64,000 bases of DNA from positions 1 to 64,000 of the forward strand of contig NZ_JOID01000025.1 of the NCBI RefSeq assembly GCF_000719865.1. Reading direction: 5' to 3'. Under the pieces are notes generated by a model, which searched no databases, had not been told where the DNA came from, and was given only the letters and a program-made list of their open reading frames with translations. This DNA is from Streptomyces albus subsp. albus. Its GTDB lineage: Bacteria; Actinomycetota; Actinomycetes; Streptomycetales; Streptomycetaceae. Made by a program: the position numbers and the translations under genes. Numbering within the stretch: the first letter of the stretch is position 1; every line of letters begins with the position of its first letter. Shown piece by piece: positions 49,766 through 57,706 of this stretch.

Positions 49766-49865
49766 GAGCTGAGCTCCTGGCGGGGGGAGTGGACGGGAGA
49801 TGACCGCGTGGGTCCGGTGCGCGCGCCGCGGGCTGAACGCGGGCTGCCACGGAGAACAACCACTG

Positions 49866-49895
49866 ACCGTATGACGTGCGCCGCCGCTATGACAA
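49866..49895 (-). promoter_or_regulatory. Promoter of the TagF-like gene
   Basis: On the minus strand TTGTCA (complement of 49890-49895), 18 bases, TACGGT (complement of 49866-49871), about 100 bases before the start codon. Confidence 0.55.
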
Positions 49896-50185
49896 TTTCA
49901 CGTGACGGGTGTCACCGGGGTGACCGGCGGCCTGATCCGTCATGACCGTTTCATAACGTTCCGGGAGCCGGGGCCGGGGCCGGGGGCCGTCCCGGCCGCG
50001 GCCCGCGGATCTCCCGGCCGGGCCGTTCCGCCGTCCGCCCCCCGGGGCCGTCCTCCTGGTCCGTCCCGCGAGGCGGACGGCCCGGCGGACGGCCCGTGAC
50101 CTGGCGTAGATTCTCCGGGAGACAGCGGTTCGATCATCCGGCCGGCCGCGGTCCGGCGGACGGCGAGAGAGAAGGAAGCGGCGCG
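49896..50185. other. Intergenic region before proB
   Basis: It contains a partial palindrome (GGTGTCACCGGGGTGACC, 49910 region), a very GC-rich stretch and TAGATT at 50107-50112, a likely proB -10 box. No gene is seen. Confidence 0.4.
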
Positions 50186-51328
50186 GTGTCAGGGGCAGCG
50201 GGATCGGCAGTGGACAGGGACGACGTCACCTCGGCCCGGAGGATCGTGGTGAAGGTCGGCTCCTCCTCCCTGACGACCTCGGCGGGCGGGCTCGACGCCG
50301 ACCGCGTGGACGCCCTCGTCGACACCCTGGTCACCGCGCGCGGCGACGGCGCGAAGGAGCTCGTGCTCGTCTCGTCCGGAGCGATCGCCGCCGGCCTGTC
50401 ACCGCTCGGGCTCCGCCGCCGCCCCCGGGACCTGGCCCGCCAGCAGGCCGCCGCGAGCGTCGGCCAGGGGCTGCTGATGGCCCGGTACACCGCCTCCTTC
50501 GCCCGCTACGGCATCCGCGTCGGCCAGGTGCTGCTCACCTCCGACGACACCAGCCGCCGGGCCCACTACCGCAACGCCTACCGCACCCTGGACCAATTGC
50601 TGGCCATGGGCGCCTTCCCGGTCGTCAACGAGAACGACACGGTGGCCACGGACGAGATCCGCTTCGGCGACAACGACCGGCTCGCCGCCCTCGTGGCCCA
50701 TCTCGTCCGCGCCGATCTGCTGCTGCTGCTCTCGGATGTCGACGCCCTCTACGACGGCGACCCCGGCACTCCGGGCACCAGCCGGATCCCCGAGGTCAGG
50801 GGCGTGAAGGACCTGGACGGGGTCTCCATCGGCAGTGCCGGCAAGGCCGGGGTCGGCACCGGCGGCATGGTCACCAAGGTCGAGGCCGCCAGGATCGCCG
50901 CCGCCGCGGGCATCCCCGTGGTGCTCACCTCCGCCAGCCGTGCGGCCGACGCGCTCGCGGGCCGGCCCATCGGCACCCACTTCCACCGCACCGGGCGGCG
51001 CTCCGCCGGCCGGCTGCTGTGGCTCGCCCACGCCTCGACCCCGCTCGGCGCGCTGACCTTGGACGACGGAGCCGTACAGGCCGTCGTGGAACGGCACAGC
51101 TCCCTGCTGCCGGCCGGCATCGCCGCCGTGGAGGGCGACTTCAGCGCGGGGGACCCGGTCGAGCTCCGCGACACCGCCGGGACCCCCGTCGCCCGCGGGC
51201 TGGTCAGCTTCGACGCCAAGGAGATCCCCCGGCTCATCGGCCGCTCCACCCGCGACCTCGCGCGGGAGCTGGGGCCGGCCTACGAGCGGGAGGTCGTCCA
51301 CCGCGACGATCTCGTCGTGCTCGGCTAG
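50186..51328 (+). CDS. proB: Glutamate 5-kinase
   Basis: This 380-residue enzyme phosphorylates glutamate, the first step of proline synthesis. The amino-acid kinase domain (about 15-260) has IVVKVGSSSLT, LVSSGAIAAG, NENDTVATDEIRFGDND and KAGVGTGGMVTKVEAA. A C-terminal PUA domain (about 285-365) completes the long form. GTG 50186 follows GAAGGAAG (50171-50178); the frame opens earlier in non-coding sequence. It is separated from proA by a small gene. Confidence 0.97.
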   Translation: MSGAAGSAVDRDDVTSARRIVVKVGSSSLTTSAGGLDADRVDALVDTLVTARGDGAKELVLVSSGAIAAGLSPLGLRRRPRDLARQQAAASVGQGLLMARYTASFARYGIRVGQVLLTSDDTSRRAHYRNAYRTLDQLLAMGAFPVVNENDTVATDEIRFGDNDRLAALVAHLVRADLLLLLSDVDALYDGDPGTPGTSRIPEVRGVKDLDGVSIGSAGKAGVGTGGMVTKVEAARIAAAAGIPVVLTSASRAADALAGRPIGTHFHRTGRRSAGRLLWLAHASTPLGALTLDDGAVQAVVERHSSLLPAGIAAVEGDFSAGDPVELRDTAGTPVARGLVSFDAKEIPRLIGRSTRDLARELGPAYEREVVHRDDLVVLG

Positions 51329-51689
51329 GTCCTGTCGGGCACATAGCGCTGTCCGCCCCGAAGGGCGGGCTCCGCGGCGTCTGGTGCGTGCGATCGCAAG
51401 GCGGAGGAGGAGAGCGCAGCGTGCTGCGCCGACGATCGACAACGCGGCGAGCGTGCGTGAGGACCGGCCGGCGCCCTCACCCCGCCGCCGCCGAACGGCC
51501 GGACTCCGCTCTTTTCACCGGTGACCTTTTCCGAAAACCCCGCACGGCCGCCCGCGGGCTGGTCAACTCTTGGTACGGGCGCCGGGACGGCGGCCGGGGC
51601 CGCGCTCCGCGGAGGGGGAGCGGGCCCGTCAGCAGCACACGGCCCGCCCGCGGGGACGCGGAGCGCCGCATCGGAACAGGAGGCCGCCG
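51329..51689. other. Structured intergenic region between proB and the small gene
   Basis: Right after the proB stop lies about 140 bases with several inverted and direct repeats. Examples are CCGCCC/GGGCGG near 51352-51369, GCGCAGC-GT-GCTGCGC at 51414-51429, GCGATCGC, and CGCGGCG-plus-GTGCGTG twice. GTCCT at 51329 is mirrored by AGGAC near 51460. I recall similar sequence after genes in other Streptomyces, so this may be a dispersed repeat. The rest (to 51689) shows no gene. Confidence 0.45.
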
Positions 51690-52205
51690 GTGAGACGAGG
51701 GCGCCTGGAGGCGCTGCGCCGGGTGACGGCGGAGCGGAGGGCTCCGGCCGGCACCGGCGGGGGCCGCGACCGCACTTCACGCCCGCCCGTCTCCGTCGTC
51801 CCGGCCGCACCCGCCGCCGGGACCGGGCCGCGCGAGGGCGGCCCCGGGAAGGGGGAGCGCGAGCCGTCCCGGCTGTGGCACATCACCCTCAGCGTCTCCG
51901 GCGTGCGGACCCCGCCGGCCGAGGTCCGCAGGGGGCTGGAGCAGCTCGCCCACGACCATCCCTTCCTGCTGACCGGCCGCTACGCCGCCGACCACGCCGA
52001 GATCCGGTACTGGGAGGAGGCGCGGGACCTGCACGACGCGGCGGCGGTCGCGCTGCGGCTCTGGGGCGAGCACCGCTCGACGGCGGGGCTGCCGCCCTGG
52101 GAGATCGTCGGCCTGGAGGTCGTGGACCGGGAGACGTACCACCAGCGCGTCACCGAGGGCTACGGTCCGCCACCCGTCTCACCGGTCGGCGTCCATCCGT
52201 TCTGA
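51690..52205 (+). CDS. Conserved hypothetical protein between proB and proA
   Basis: This 171-residue protein has a basic, disordered first 65 residues. A compact domain follows from about 70 (LWHITLSVSGVRTPPAEVR, HPFLLTGRYAADHAEIRYWEEARDLHDAA, EIVGLEVVDRETYHQRV in part). AGGAGG at 51678-51683 lies 6 bases before GTG 51690, the best ribosome-binding site nearby, so this start is chosen over the open frame at 51570. I recall a gene at this position in other Streptomyces but no function. Its placement suggests co-expression with proline genes rather than proof of a role. Confidence 0.75.
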   Translation: MRRGRLEALRRVTAERRAPAGTGGGRDRTSRPPVSVVPAAPAAGTGPREGGPGKGEREPSRLWHITLSVSGVRTPPAEVRRGLEQLAHDHPFLLTGRYAADHAEIRYWEEARDLHDAAAVALRLWGEHRSTAGLPPWEIVGLEVVDRETYHQRVTEGYGPPPVSPVGVHPF

Positions 52206-52294
52206 CGCGGTCCGGCGCCGTCCGCCGCCGCTCCCGGACCGGGGCCGGCCGTCTCGCGCAGCGGAACAGGCGCTGATCCGCGGGCGCGGCTCAG

Positions 52295-52300
52295 TACCCT
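52295..52300 (+). promoter_or_regulatory. -10 box for leaderless proA
   Basis: TACCCT ends 7 bases before ATG 52308; the spacer is GGGCCCC. Confidence 0.5.
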
Positions 52301-52307
52301 GGGCCCC

Positions 52308-53630
52308 ATGAGCGTCTTCCCTTCGCCCCTCGCCGATCCCATGCCGCAGTCCCCGGTCATCCGGGCCGCCTACCGCGCCCGTGCCGCGGCCACCGAGATC
52401 GCCCCGCTGCCGCGGTCGGTCAAGGACGACGTGCTGCGCGCGATCGCCGACGCCCTGGAAGTGCGCATCAAGGAGATCGTCGAGGCCAACGCGGAGGACG
52501 TGGAGCGCGCGCGGGCCGCCGGCACCAGCGAGGCGATCATCGACCGGCTCACCCTGACCCCCGAGCGGATCCGCGCGATCGCCGCCGACGTCCGGGCCAC
52601 GATGGCCCTGCCCGACCCGGTCGGCGAGGTCGTCCGCGGCTCGACCCTCCCCAACGGGCTCGACCTGCGCCAGGTGCGGGTCCCGCTCGGCGTGATCGGC
52701 ATCATCTACGAGGCCCGGCCGAACGTCACCGTGGACGCCGCGGCGCTCTGCCTGAAGTCGGGCAACGCGGTGCTGCTGCGCGGCTCCTCCTCCGCCTCCT
52801 CCTCGAACAAGGCCCTGGTCACCGTGTTGCGGGACGCCGTCGGCGGGGCCGGACTGCCGGCCGACGCCGTGCAGCTCGTCCCCGGCGACAGCCGCGAGTC
52901 GGTACGGGAGCTGATGCGCGCCCGGGGCATGGTCGACGTGCTGATCCCGCGCGGCGGCGCCTCGCTGATCCAGACGGTCGTCGAGGAGTCCACCGTGCCC
53001 GTCATCGAGACCGGCACCGGCAACTGCCACGTCTACATCGACGCCGAGACCGACCTCGACATGGCCGTGGAGATCCTGGTCAACTCCAAGGCGCAGCGGC
53101 CCAGCGTCTGCAACGCCGCCGAGACCGTCCTCGTCCACCGGGACATCGCCGAGGCGTTCCTGCCGCGGGCCCTGGCGGCGCTGGCGGAGGCCGGGGTGAC
53201 CGTGCACGCCGACGAGCGGGTGCGGGAGATCGCCGGGCGCGCGGAGACCGGGGCGACCGTCGTCGAGGCCACCACCGAGGACTGGGAGACCGAATACCTC
53301 TCCTACGACATCGCCGCCGGGGTCGTGGACTCGCTGGACGCGGCCGTGGCCCACATCCGGCTCTGGTCCTCCGGCCACACCGAGGCGATCGTCACCACCT
53401 CGCAGGCCGCCGCCCGGCGGTTCACCCAGTTGGTGGACTCCACCACGGTCGCCGTGAACGCCTCCACCCGCTTCACCGACGGCAGCCAGTTCGGCTTCGG
53501 CGCGGAGATCGGCATCTCCACCCAGAAGCTGCACGCCCGGGGCCCGATGGGCCTGCCGGAGCTGACCTCCACGAAGTACATCGTGACCGGTGACGGCCAC
53601 GTCCGCGGCGGTGGCCGCCCGGCCTGCTGA
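52308..53630 (+). CDS. proA: Gamma-glutamyl phosphate reductase
   Basis: This 440-residue NADPH-dependent aldehyde dehydrogenase-like enzyme makes glutamate semialdehyde, the second step of proline synthesis. Catalytic Cys268 lies in PSVCNAAET, the family signature [20 protein letters not shown] is seen as NASTRFTDG and FGFGAEIG, and [10 protein letters not shown] marks the cofactor domain. The length is normal. A -10 hexamer right before the ATG suggests its own leaderless promoter besides any proB read-through. A hairpin with TTTT follows. Confidence 0.97.
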   Translation: MSVFPSPLADPMPQSPVIRAAYRARAAATEIAPLPRSVKDDVLRAIADALEVRIKEIVEANAEDVERARAAGTSEAIIDRLTLTPERIRAIAADVRATMALPDPVGEVVRGSTLPNGLDLRQVRVPLGVIGIIYEARPNVTVDAAALCLKSGNAVLLRGSSSASSSNKALVTVLRDAVGGAGLPADAVQLVPGDSRESVRELMRARGMVDVLIPRGGASLIQTVVEESTVPVIETGTGNCHVYIDAETDLDMAVEILVNSKAQRPSVCNAAETVLVHRDIAEAFLPRALAALAEAGVTVHADERVREIAGRAETGATVVEATTEDWETEYLSYDIAAGVVDSLDAAVAHIRLWSSGHTEAIVTTSQAAARRFTQLVDSTTVAVNASTRFTDGSQFGFGAEIGISTQKLHARGPMGLPELTSTKYIVTGDGHVRGGGRPAC

Positions 53631-53641
53631 CCCGCGCGACG

Positions 53642-53668
53642 GCCCGGCGCACCACCGGTGCGCCGGGC
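53642..53668 (+). terminator. proA terminator
   Basis: The perfect 12-base arms 53642-53653 and 53657-53668 enclose a 3-base loop, followed by TGATTTTC. Confidence 0.85.
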
Positions 53669-53709
53669 TGATTTTCAGCTCGCCCTGCCCAAAGCGGCCG
53701 GACCGGGGC

Positions 53710-53715
53710 TAACCT
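53710..53715 (+). promoter_or_regulatory. -10 box for leaderless gene at 53722
   Basis: TAACCT ends 6 bases before GTG 53722, directly after the proA terminator. Confidence 0.5.
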
Positions 53716-53721
53716 GGACGG

Positions 53722-54330
53722 GTGCCGGAGGATGTGGGGGGCAGGCCGTTCCCGGACGGTGACGAGCCCGACAGCCACCACCACGGGGCGGCGGACGACG
53801 AGTTCGCCACCGTGGCGTTCGACGAGGACTTCATCCGGGCGGCGCCCGTCCATGAACCCAGCGCCGTCGAGCGGATGCTGGCCGCGGCCCAGGCGCGGGC
53901 GGAGGCCGAGGCGGCCCGCCGCTCGCGGCCCGGAGTCCCCACGACCGACGAGGAGCTGTACGAGCTCTACGGCGTCGGCCGCGCGGAGCCCGAGAGCGGA
54001 GACTCCTGGTACGAGGCCGCCGGCGGGGAGCACGATCCGCACGACCCGTACGGTCCCTACGGCGGCACCCTGCGCCCGTACCGCGGCCGGGTCCGCTGGC
54101 ACCGGCCGGTGGCCTGGATCCTCGCCGTGGTGATGGGGGTCGGCATGGTGGCGCTCGCCTTCGCGGCGGTCTACCGCGGGGAGTCCGGTGCCCGGCAGGA
54201 CCCCGCGCCGCCGCCCGCCACCACCGGGGTGGACGGGGACCGGATCGGCGGACTCGGCGGCTCGCCGGGAGGAGTGCCGCCCGTCTCCGCGGACGCCCCG
54301 CGGCCCACCGCCTCGGCGGCCGGGCGCTGA
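53722..54330 (+). CDS. Single-pass membrane protein with a DEFATVAFDEDF motif
   Basis: This 202-residue protein has an acidic cytoplasmic N-terminus (1-125) containing DDEFATVAFDEDFIRAA (about 27-43), one membrane helix (PVAWILAVVMGVGMVALAFAAV, about 130-152) and a Pro/Gly/Ala-rich outer tail. The motif recurs in the next gene as DDDYRSVVFDESFVRAA. The shared N-terminal motif suggests that both bind the same cytoplasmic partner. No function is known to me. The start follows a -10 box directly. Confidence 0.75.
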   Translation: MPEDVGGRPFPDGDEPDSHHHGAADDEFATVAFDEDFIRAAPVHEPSAVERMLAAAQARAEAEAARRSRPGVPTTDEELYELYGVGRAEPESGDSWYEAAGGEHDPHDPYGPYGGTLRPYRGRVRWHRPVAWILAVVMGVGMVALAFAAVYRGESGARQDPAPPPATTGVDGDRIGGLGGSPGGVPPVSADAPRPTASAAGR

Positions 54331-54411
54331 GGGCCGGCGTCACCCGGACAGCCGAAACGGGGGCCGCGGAATTTGCCCGGATCCCCGCGTTTACCAGGGG
54401 CCCTTCCGACC

Positions 54412-54417
54412 TACTCT
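54412..54417 (+). promoter_or_regulatory. -10 box for leaderless gene at 54424
   Basis: TACTCT ends 6 bases before ATG 54424, and no ribosome-binding sequence is present. Confidence 0.5.
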
Positions 54418-54423
54418 GTTGGT

Positions 54424-55545
54424 ATGGCCGGTCCTGGAGACCCACCTGAGGGGACACCCGAGGGCGTCCCGGGCGGTGGCGACGACGACTACCGATCCGT
54501 CGTCTTCGACGAATCGTTCGTGCGCGCTGCCCGGCTCCAGGAGTTCTCCGCGCAGGAGCGGCTCGGCGACCGCGCTCCGGCGGTCCGCGACCGCACTCCC
54601 TGGGACCGCGGCCGGGGGCACCGGCAAGTGATCCTGCTGGTCGTCCTGATCACCCTGGCCTTCAGCACCGCCGTCTATCTCGGGGTGCGCAGCCCTTACC
54701 AGGCGGCCGCGGAGCACGACCCCGGGCCGCTGCGGAGCTCGGTGCTTCCGCTGGCCCCGCGCGGCAGTGTGCCCGGGGCGGCACCGGACACGCTCTTCGA
54801 GCACAGCCCGGCAGCGGAATTCCGGGTGGGCGCCGACGGCGTCTCGCTGCCCGCGGCCCGGCGCACCGGGAGCTTCACGGACAGCCAGGTGCTCGCCGCG
54901 CTCGACGCCGCGAAGGAGTACATCGTCCGGTCCTCCCTCGATCCGGAGGTGCTCACCGGCGGCACGGTGCGCCCGGTGCGGGTCCTGGTGGATCCGCAGC
55001 AGCAGGAACAGTTCGACCGCAGCATGGAGGACCCGGCCGACGACGGGCGGCACGCCGCCTCCGGGTGGCTCGTCCGCTTCGACCCCGACGAGGTGGCGCT
55101 GGCCGACCCGGGGATACGGGTGCGCGGCAGCCTCGCCATCGCCGAGGCGGGCCCGGACCAGCTGGAGGTCACCGGCGACCACACCTTCGTCTACGCGCTC
55201 AGCCCGGCGGACGCCGCCGAGCGGGCGGAGAAGGGGGACGGCGGAAACAACGGGAACGCCTCGCTCTTCACCGTGCGCCGCGAGACGCGGTTCCGCTTCG
55301 ACCGCGGCGATCTGCGCGACCACCGCGTCGAAGTGGTGCAGAGCCAGGTGCACGCGGGCCCGATGAGCTGCGCCGCGGACACGGCCCGGTATCTGAGGCC
55401 GCTGCTCGCCGGGGAGCGCGCGGACCGGAGCGGCCCGGCCGAGACCGACCCGTTCGCACCGGGCCGGTCCACCCCGGCGCTCTGCGGTGAACTCGCGGAC
55501 GAGGCCCAGCCGGACCCGCCCCGCGGCTCCCGCCGGACCTCCTAG
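54424..55545 (+). CDS. Membrane-anchored extracytoplasmic protein, relative of the preceding gene
   Basis: This 373-residue protein has a cytoplasmic N-terminus with DDDYRSVVFDESFVRAA (about 19-35), one membrane helix (VILLVVLITLAFSTAVYLGV, about 61-80) and a large outer domain of about 280 residues (SQVLAALDAAKEYIVRSSLDPEVL, DHTFVYAL). Two cysteines, MSCAAD and ALCGEL, near the C-terminus may form a disulphide. ATG 54424 is favoured over the longer frame from 54373 because of the -10 box. It ends 14 bases from the convergent M48 peptidase gene with no hairpin between. Confidence 0.78.
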   Translation: MAGPGDPPEGTPEGVPGGGDDDYRSVVFDESFVRAARLQEFSAQERLGDRAPAVRDRTPWDRGRGHRQVILLVVLITLAFSTAVYLGVRSPYQAAAEHDPGPLRSSVLPLAPRGSVPGAAPDTLFEHSPAAEFRVGADGVSLPAARRTGSFTDSQVLAALDAAKEYIVRSSLDPEVLTGGTVRPVRVLVDPQQQEQFDRSMEDPADDGRHAASGWLVRFDPDEVALADPGIRVRGSLAIAEAGPDQLEVTGDHTFVYALSPADAAERAEKGDGGNNGNASLFTVRRETRFRFDRGDLRDHRVEVVQSQVHAGPMSCAADTARYLRPLLAGERADRSGPAETDPFAPGRSTPALCGELADEAQPDPPRGSRRTS

Positions 55546-55559
55546 CCGGCCCCGGCCTC

Positions 55560-56642
55560 CTAGCTGCTCCCGGAGGGCTTGGAACCACTGCCGCCGGAAC
55601 CGCCCGCACCGCCGCCGTTGGCCGCCCCGGTGAACTTCTCCCGGAGCTTGCCGCCCAGGTCGCCCGCGCCCCCGGCGATGTCCCGCACCAGGCCCATGAG
55701 CGGGTCCTTGCTGGTGCGCACCGTGTCGGCGTAGTGGCTCGCGGACTCCTTGATGGAGTCGGTCACCGAGGTGTCCTTGTCCTCCTCCCGGCGCGGGTAG
55801 TGGCCGTCCATGAGCCGCTGGTAGTCGCGGCTCGCCGCCCACTTCTTCAGCTCGGCGGCGCGGACCGTGGTGAAGGGGTGGCTGCGCGGCAGCACGTTCA
55901 TGATCTTCAGCACGGAATCCCGCAGATCGCCGCCGGCCTCGTACTCCTCGGCCTGGGCCAGGAAGGCGTCCACGTTCATCTCGTGCAGATGGTTGCCACC
56001 GGCTATCTTCATCAGGCCGCGCATCGACGCCTCCAGGTCCTGCCCGACGAGCAGCCCGGCCCGGTCCGCCGAGAGCTCCGACTTGCGGAACCACTCGCGC
56101 AGTGCCGTCACGATCGCCATGATCGCCACATTGCCCAGCGGGATCCAGGCGACCTTGAGGGCGAGCCCGGTGAGGAAGAGCAGGATGGTCCGGTAGACCG
56201 AGTGCCCGGACAGCGCGTGGCCCACCTCGTGGCCGACGACCGCCCGCATCTCCTGCTCGTCGAGCAGTTCGACGAGGCCCGTGCTCACGACGATGATGGG
56301 CTCGTCGAGACCGATGCACATGGCGTTGGGCTGCGGATTCTGCTGCACGTACATCGCCGGGACCTTCTCCAGGTCCAGGATGTGGCAGGCGTCCAGCAGC
56401 ATGGTGTGCAGATGCGCGAACTGCTGGTCGCTCACCCGCACCGAATCGGACAGGAAGAGCAGCCGCAGCGAGCGCTCGGGCAGCAGCCCGCTGAGCGCCT
56501 TGAAGACGGTGTCGAAACCGCTCAGCTTGCGCAGCGCGACCAGCGCGGAGCGGTCGGCGGGATGCTCGTAGGCACGCGAGGAGATCCCCGGGAACCGCCT
56601 GCGGTTGCGGTCCGGCACGCGCTCATGGCTTGCTTCGGTCAT
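55560..56642 (-). CDS. M48 family zinc metalloprotease
   Basis: This 360-residue protein has the zinc-binding motif HEVGH (138-142), the third ligand Glu in ELSADRAGLL, and NAMCIGLDEPIIVVSTGL typical of HtpX/Ste24-like M48B peptidases. Membrane helices flank the active site (TILLFLTGLALKVAWIPLGNVA in part). A Gly/Ser-rich tail ends it. It probably degrades damaged membrane proteins. ATG 56642 follows GGGGGGTCACG. The 200-base gap upstream is shared with the divergent 54-residue gene. Confidence 0.9.
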   Translation of the reverse strand: MTEASHERVPDRNRRRFPGISSRAYEHPADRSALVALRKLSGFDTVFKALSGLLPERSLRLLFLSDSVRVSDQQFAHLHTMLLDACHILDLEKVPAMYVQQNPQPNAMCIGLDEPIIVVSTGLVELLDEQEMRAVVGHEVGHALSGHSVYRTILLFLTGLALKVAWIPLGNVAIMAIVTALREWFRKSELSADRAGLLVGQDLEASMRGLMKIAGGNHLHEMNVDAFLAQAEEYEAGGDLRDSVLKIMNVLPRSHPFTTVRAAELKKWAASRDYQRLMDGHYPRREEDKDTSVTDSIKESASHYADTVRTSKDPLMGLVRDIAGGAGDLGGKLREKFTGAANGGGAGGSGGSGSKPSGSS

Positions 56643-56843
56643 CGTGACCCCCCTTGTCGGCCCGGATGTGTGGCCTCAGCCCCCGTGCGGTCCCCACCCT
56701 AGTTCGCGGCGGTGACAGCGGGATGACGCCGGTCGGACTCCGTAGGACGCCAGGAGTCGGCGTGAGGTTGCGCCGGGGCCCCGCTTACGATGAGGGCGCT
56801 ACGAAGCGTCCCTGCCCGACGAACACCTGGATAGGTCTGCGAG

Positions 56844-57008
56844 ATGAGTCTTCCCAGCTCCGCCCACGCCCTGATCGTGCTCGCCTCCGAGGGCGGTGAG
56901 CACGGCGGGAACCACGAGAGCCTCAACCCCTATCTCACCGGTGGGGGCGCGCTGTTCGCGCTGCTCCTGCTCCTCTGGATCACCACACGGCTCAACCGCG
57001 ACCGCTGA
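56844..57008 (+). CDS. Small membrane protein (54 aa)
   Basis: The frame encodes [19 protein letters not shown], then [20 protein letters not shown] in parts, one membrane helix ([15 protein letters not shown]) and a basic end (NRDR). Short, hydrophobic and directly upstream of nadD, it matches small proteins I recall before nadD in Streptomyces. ATG 56844 is the only sensible start. The function is unknown. Confidence 0.7.
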   Translation: MSLPSSAHALIVLASEGGEHGGNHESLNPYLTGGGALFALLLLLWITTRLNRDR

Positions 57009-57051
57009 GGGCCGGGACGCTGCCCCGGACCGGGAAGTAGGCTCTGCACGC

Positions 57052-57675
57052 ATGGGAGAGCAGGACATGCCTGTGACCGGTCCGGCGAAGCGCCGGCTGG
57101 GAGTGATGGGCGGGACGTTCGATCCGGTCCACCACGGCCACCTGGTCGCGGCCAGCGAGGTCGCCGCCAAGTACCACCTGGACGAGGTGGTGTTCGTACC
57201 CACCGGGCAGCCGTGGCAGAAGAGCCACCAGAACGTCTCCCCGGCCGAGGACCGCTATCTGATGACGGTCATCGCCACGGCGTCCAACCCGCAGTTCTCG
57301 GTCAGCCGGATCGACATCGACCGCGGCGGCAAGACCTACACCATCGACACCCTCCGGGACCTGCGGGAACGAAACCCCGAGGCGGACCTCTTCTTCATCA
57401 CCGGAGCGGACGCCCTCTCCCAGATCCTGGGCTGGCGCGACGCCCCCGAACTGTTCTCCCTGGCGCACTTCATCGGCGTCACCCGGCCGGGTCACGTGCT
57501 CTCCGACCCCGGTCTGCCCGACGGCGGCGTCTCACTGATCGAGGTACCGGCGCTCGCGATCTCGTCGACGGACTGCCGGGCGAGGGTGGCGGCGGGCGCA
57601 CCCGTCTGGTATCTGGTGCCGGACGGGGTGGTGCGCTACATCGACAAGCGCGGGCTGTACCGGGACGCCGGTTGA
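57052..57675 (+). CDS. nadD: Nicotinate-nucleotide adenylyltransferase
   Basis: This 207-residue nucleotidyltransferase makes nicotinic acid adenine dinucleotide for NAD synthesis. [12 protein letters not shown] contains the T/HxGH active site, and the C-terminal signature is [13 protein letters not shown] (ISSTxxR). [11 protein letters not shown] is also typical. TAGGCT at 57038-57043 lies 8 bases before ATG 57052, suggesting an almost leaderless message; ATG 57067 is an alternative start. The LytR-like gene follows after 31 bases. Confidence 0.95.
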   Translation: MGEQDMPVTGPAKRRLGVMGGTFDPVHHGHLVAASEVAAKYHLDEVVFVPTGQPWQKSHQNVSPAEDRYLMTVIATASNPQFSVSRIDIDRGGKTYTIDTLRDLRERNPEADLFFITGADALSQILGWRDAPELFSLAHFIGVTRPGHVLSDPGLPDGGVSLIEVPALAISSTDCRARVAAGAPVWYLVPDGVVRYIDKRGLYRDAG

Positions 57676-57706
57676 GCGATCCGGTCCGGCAAGGGAAGGG
57701 GCACTG

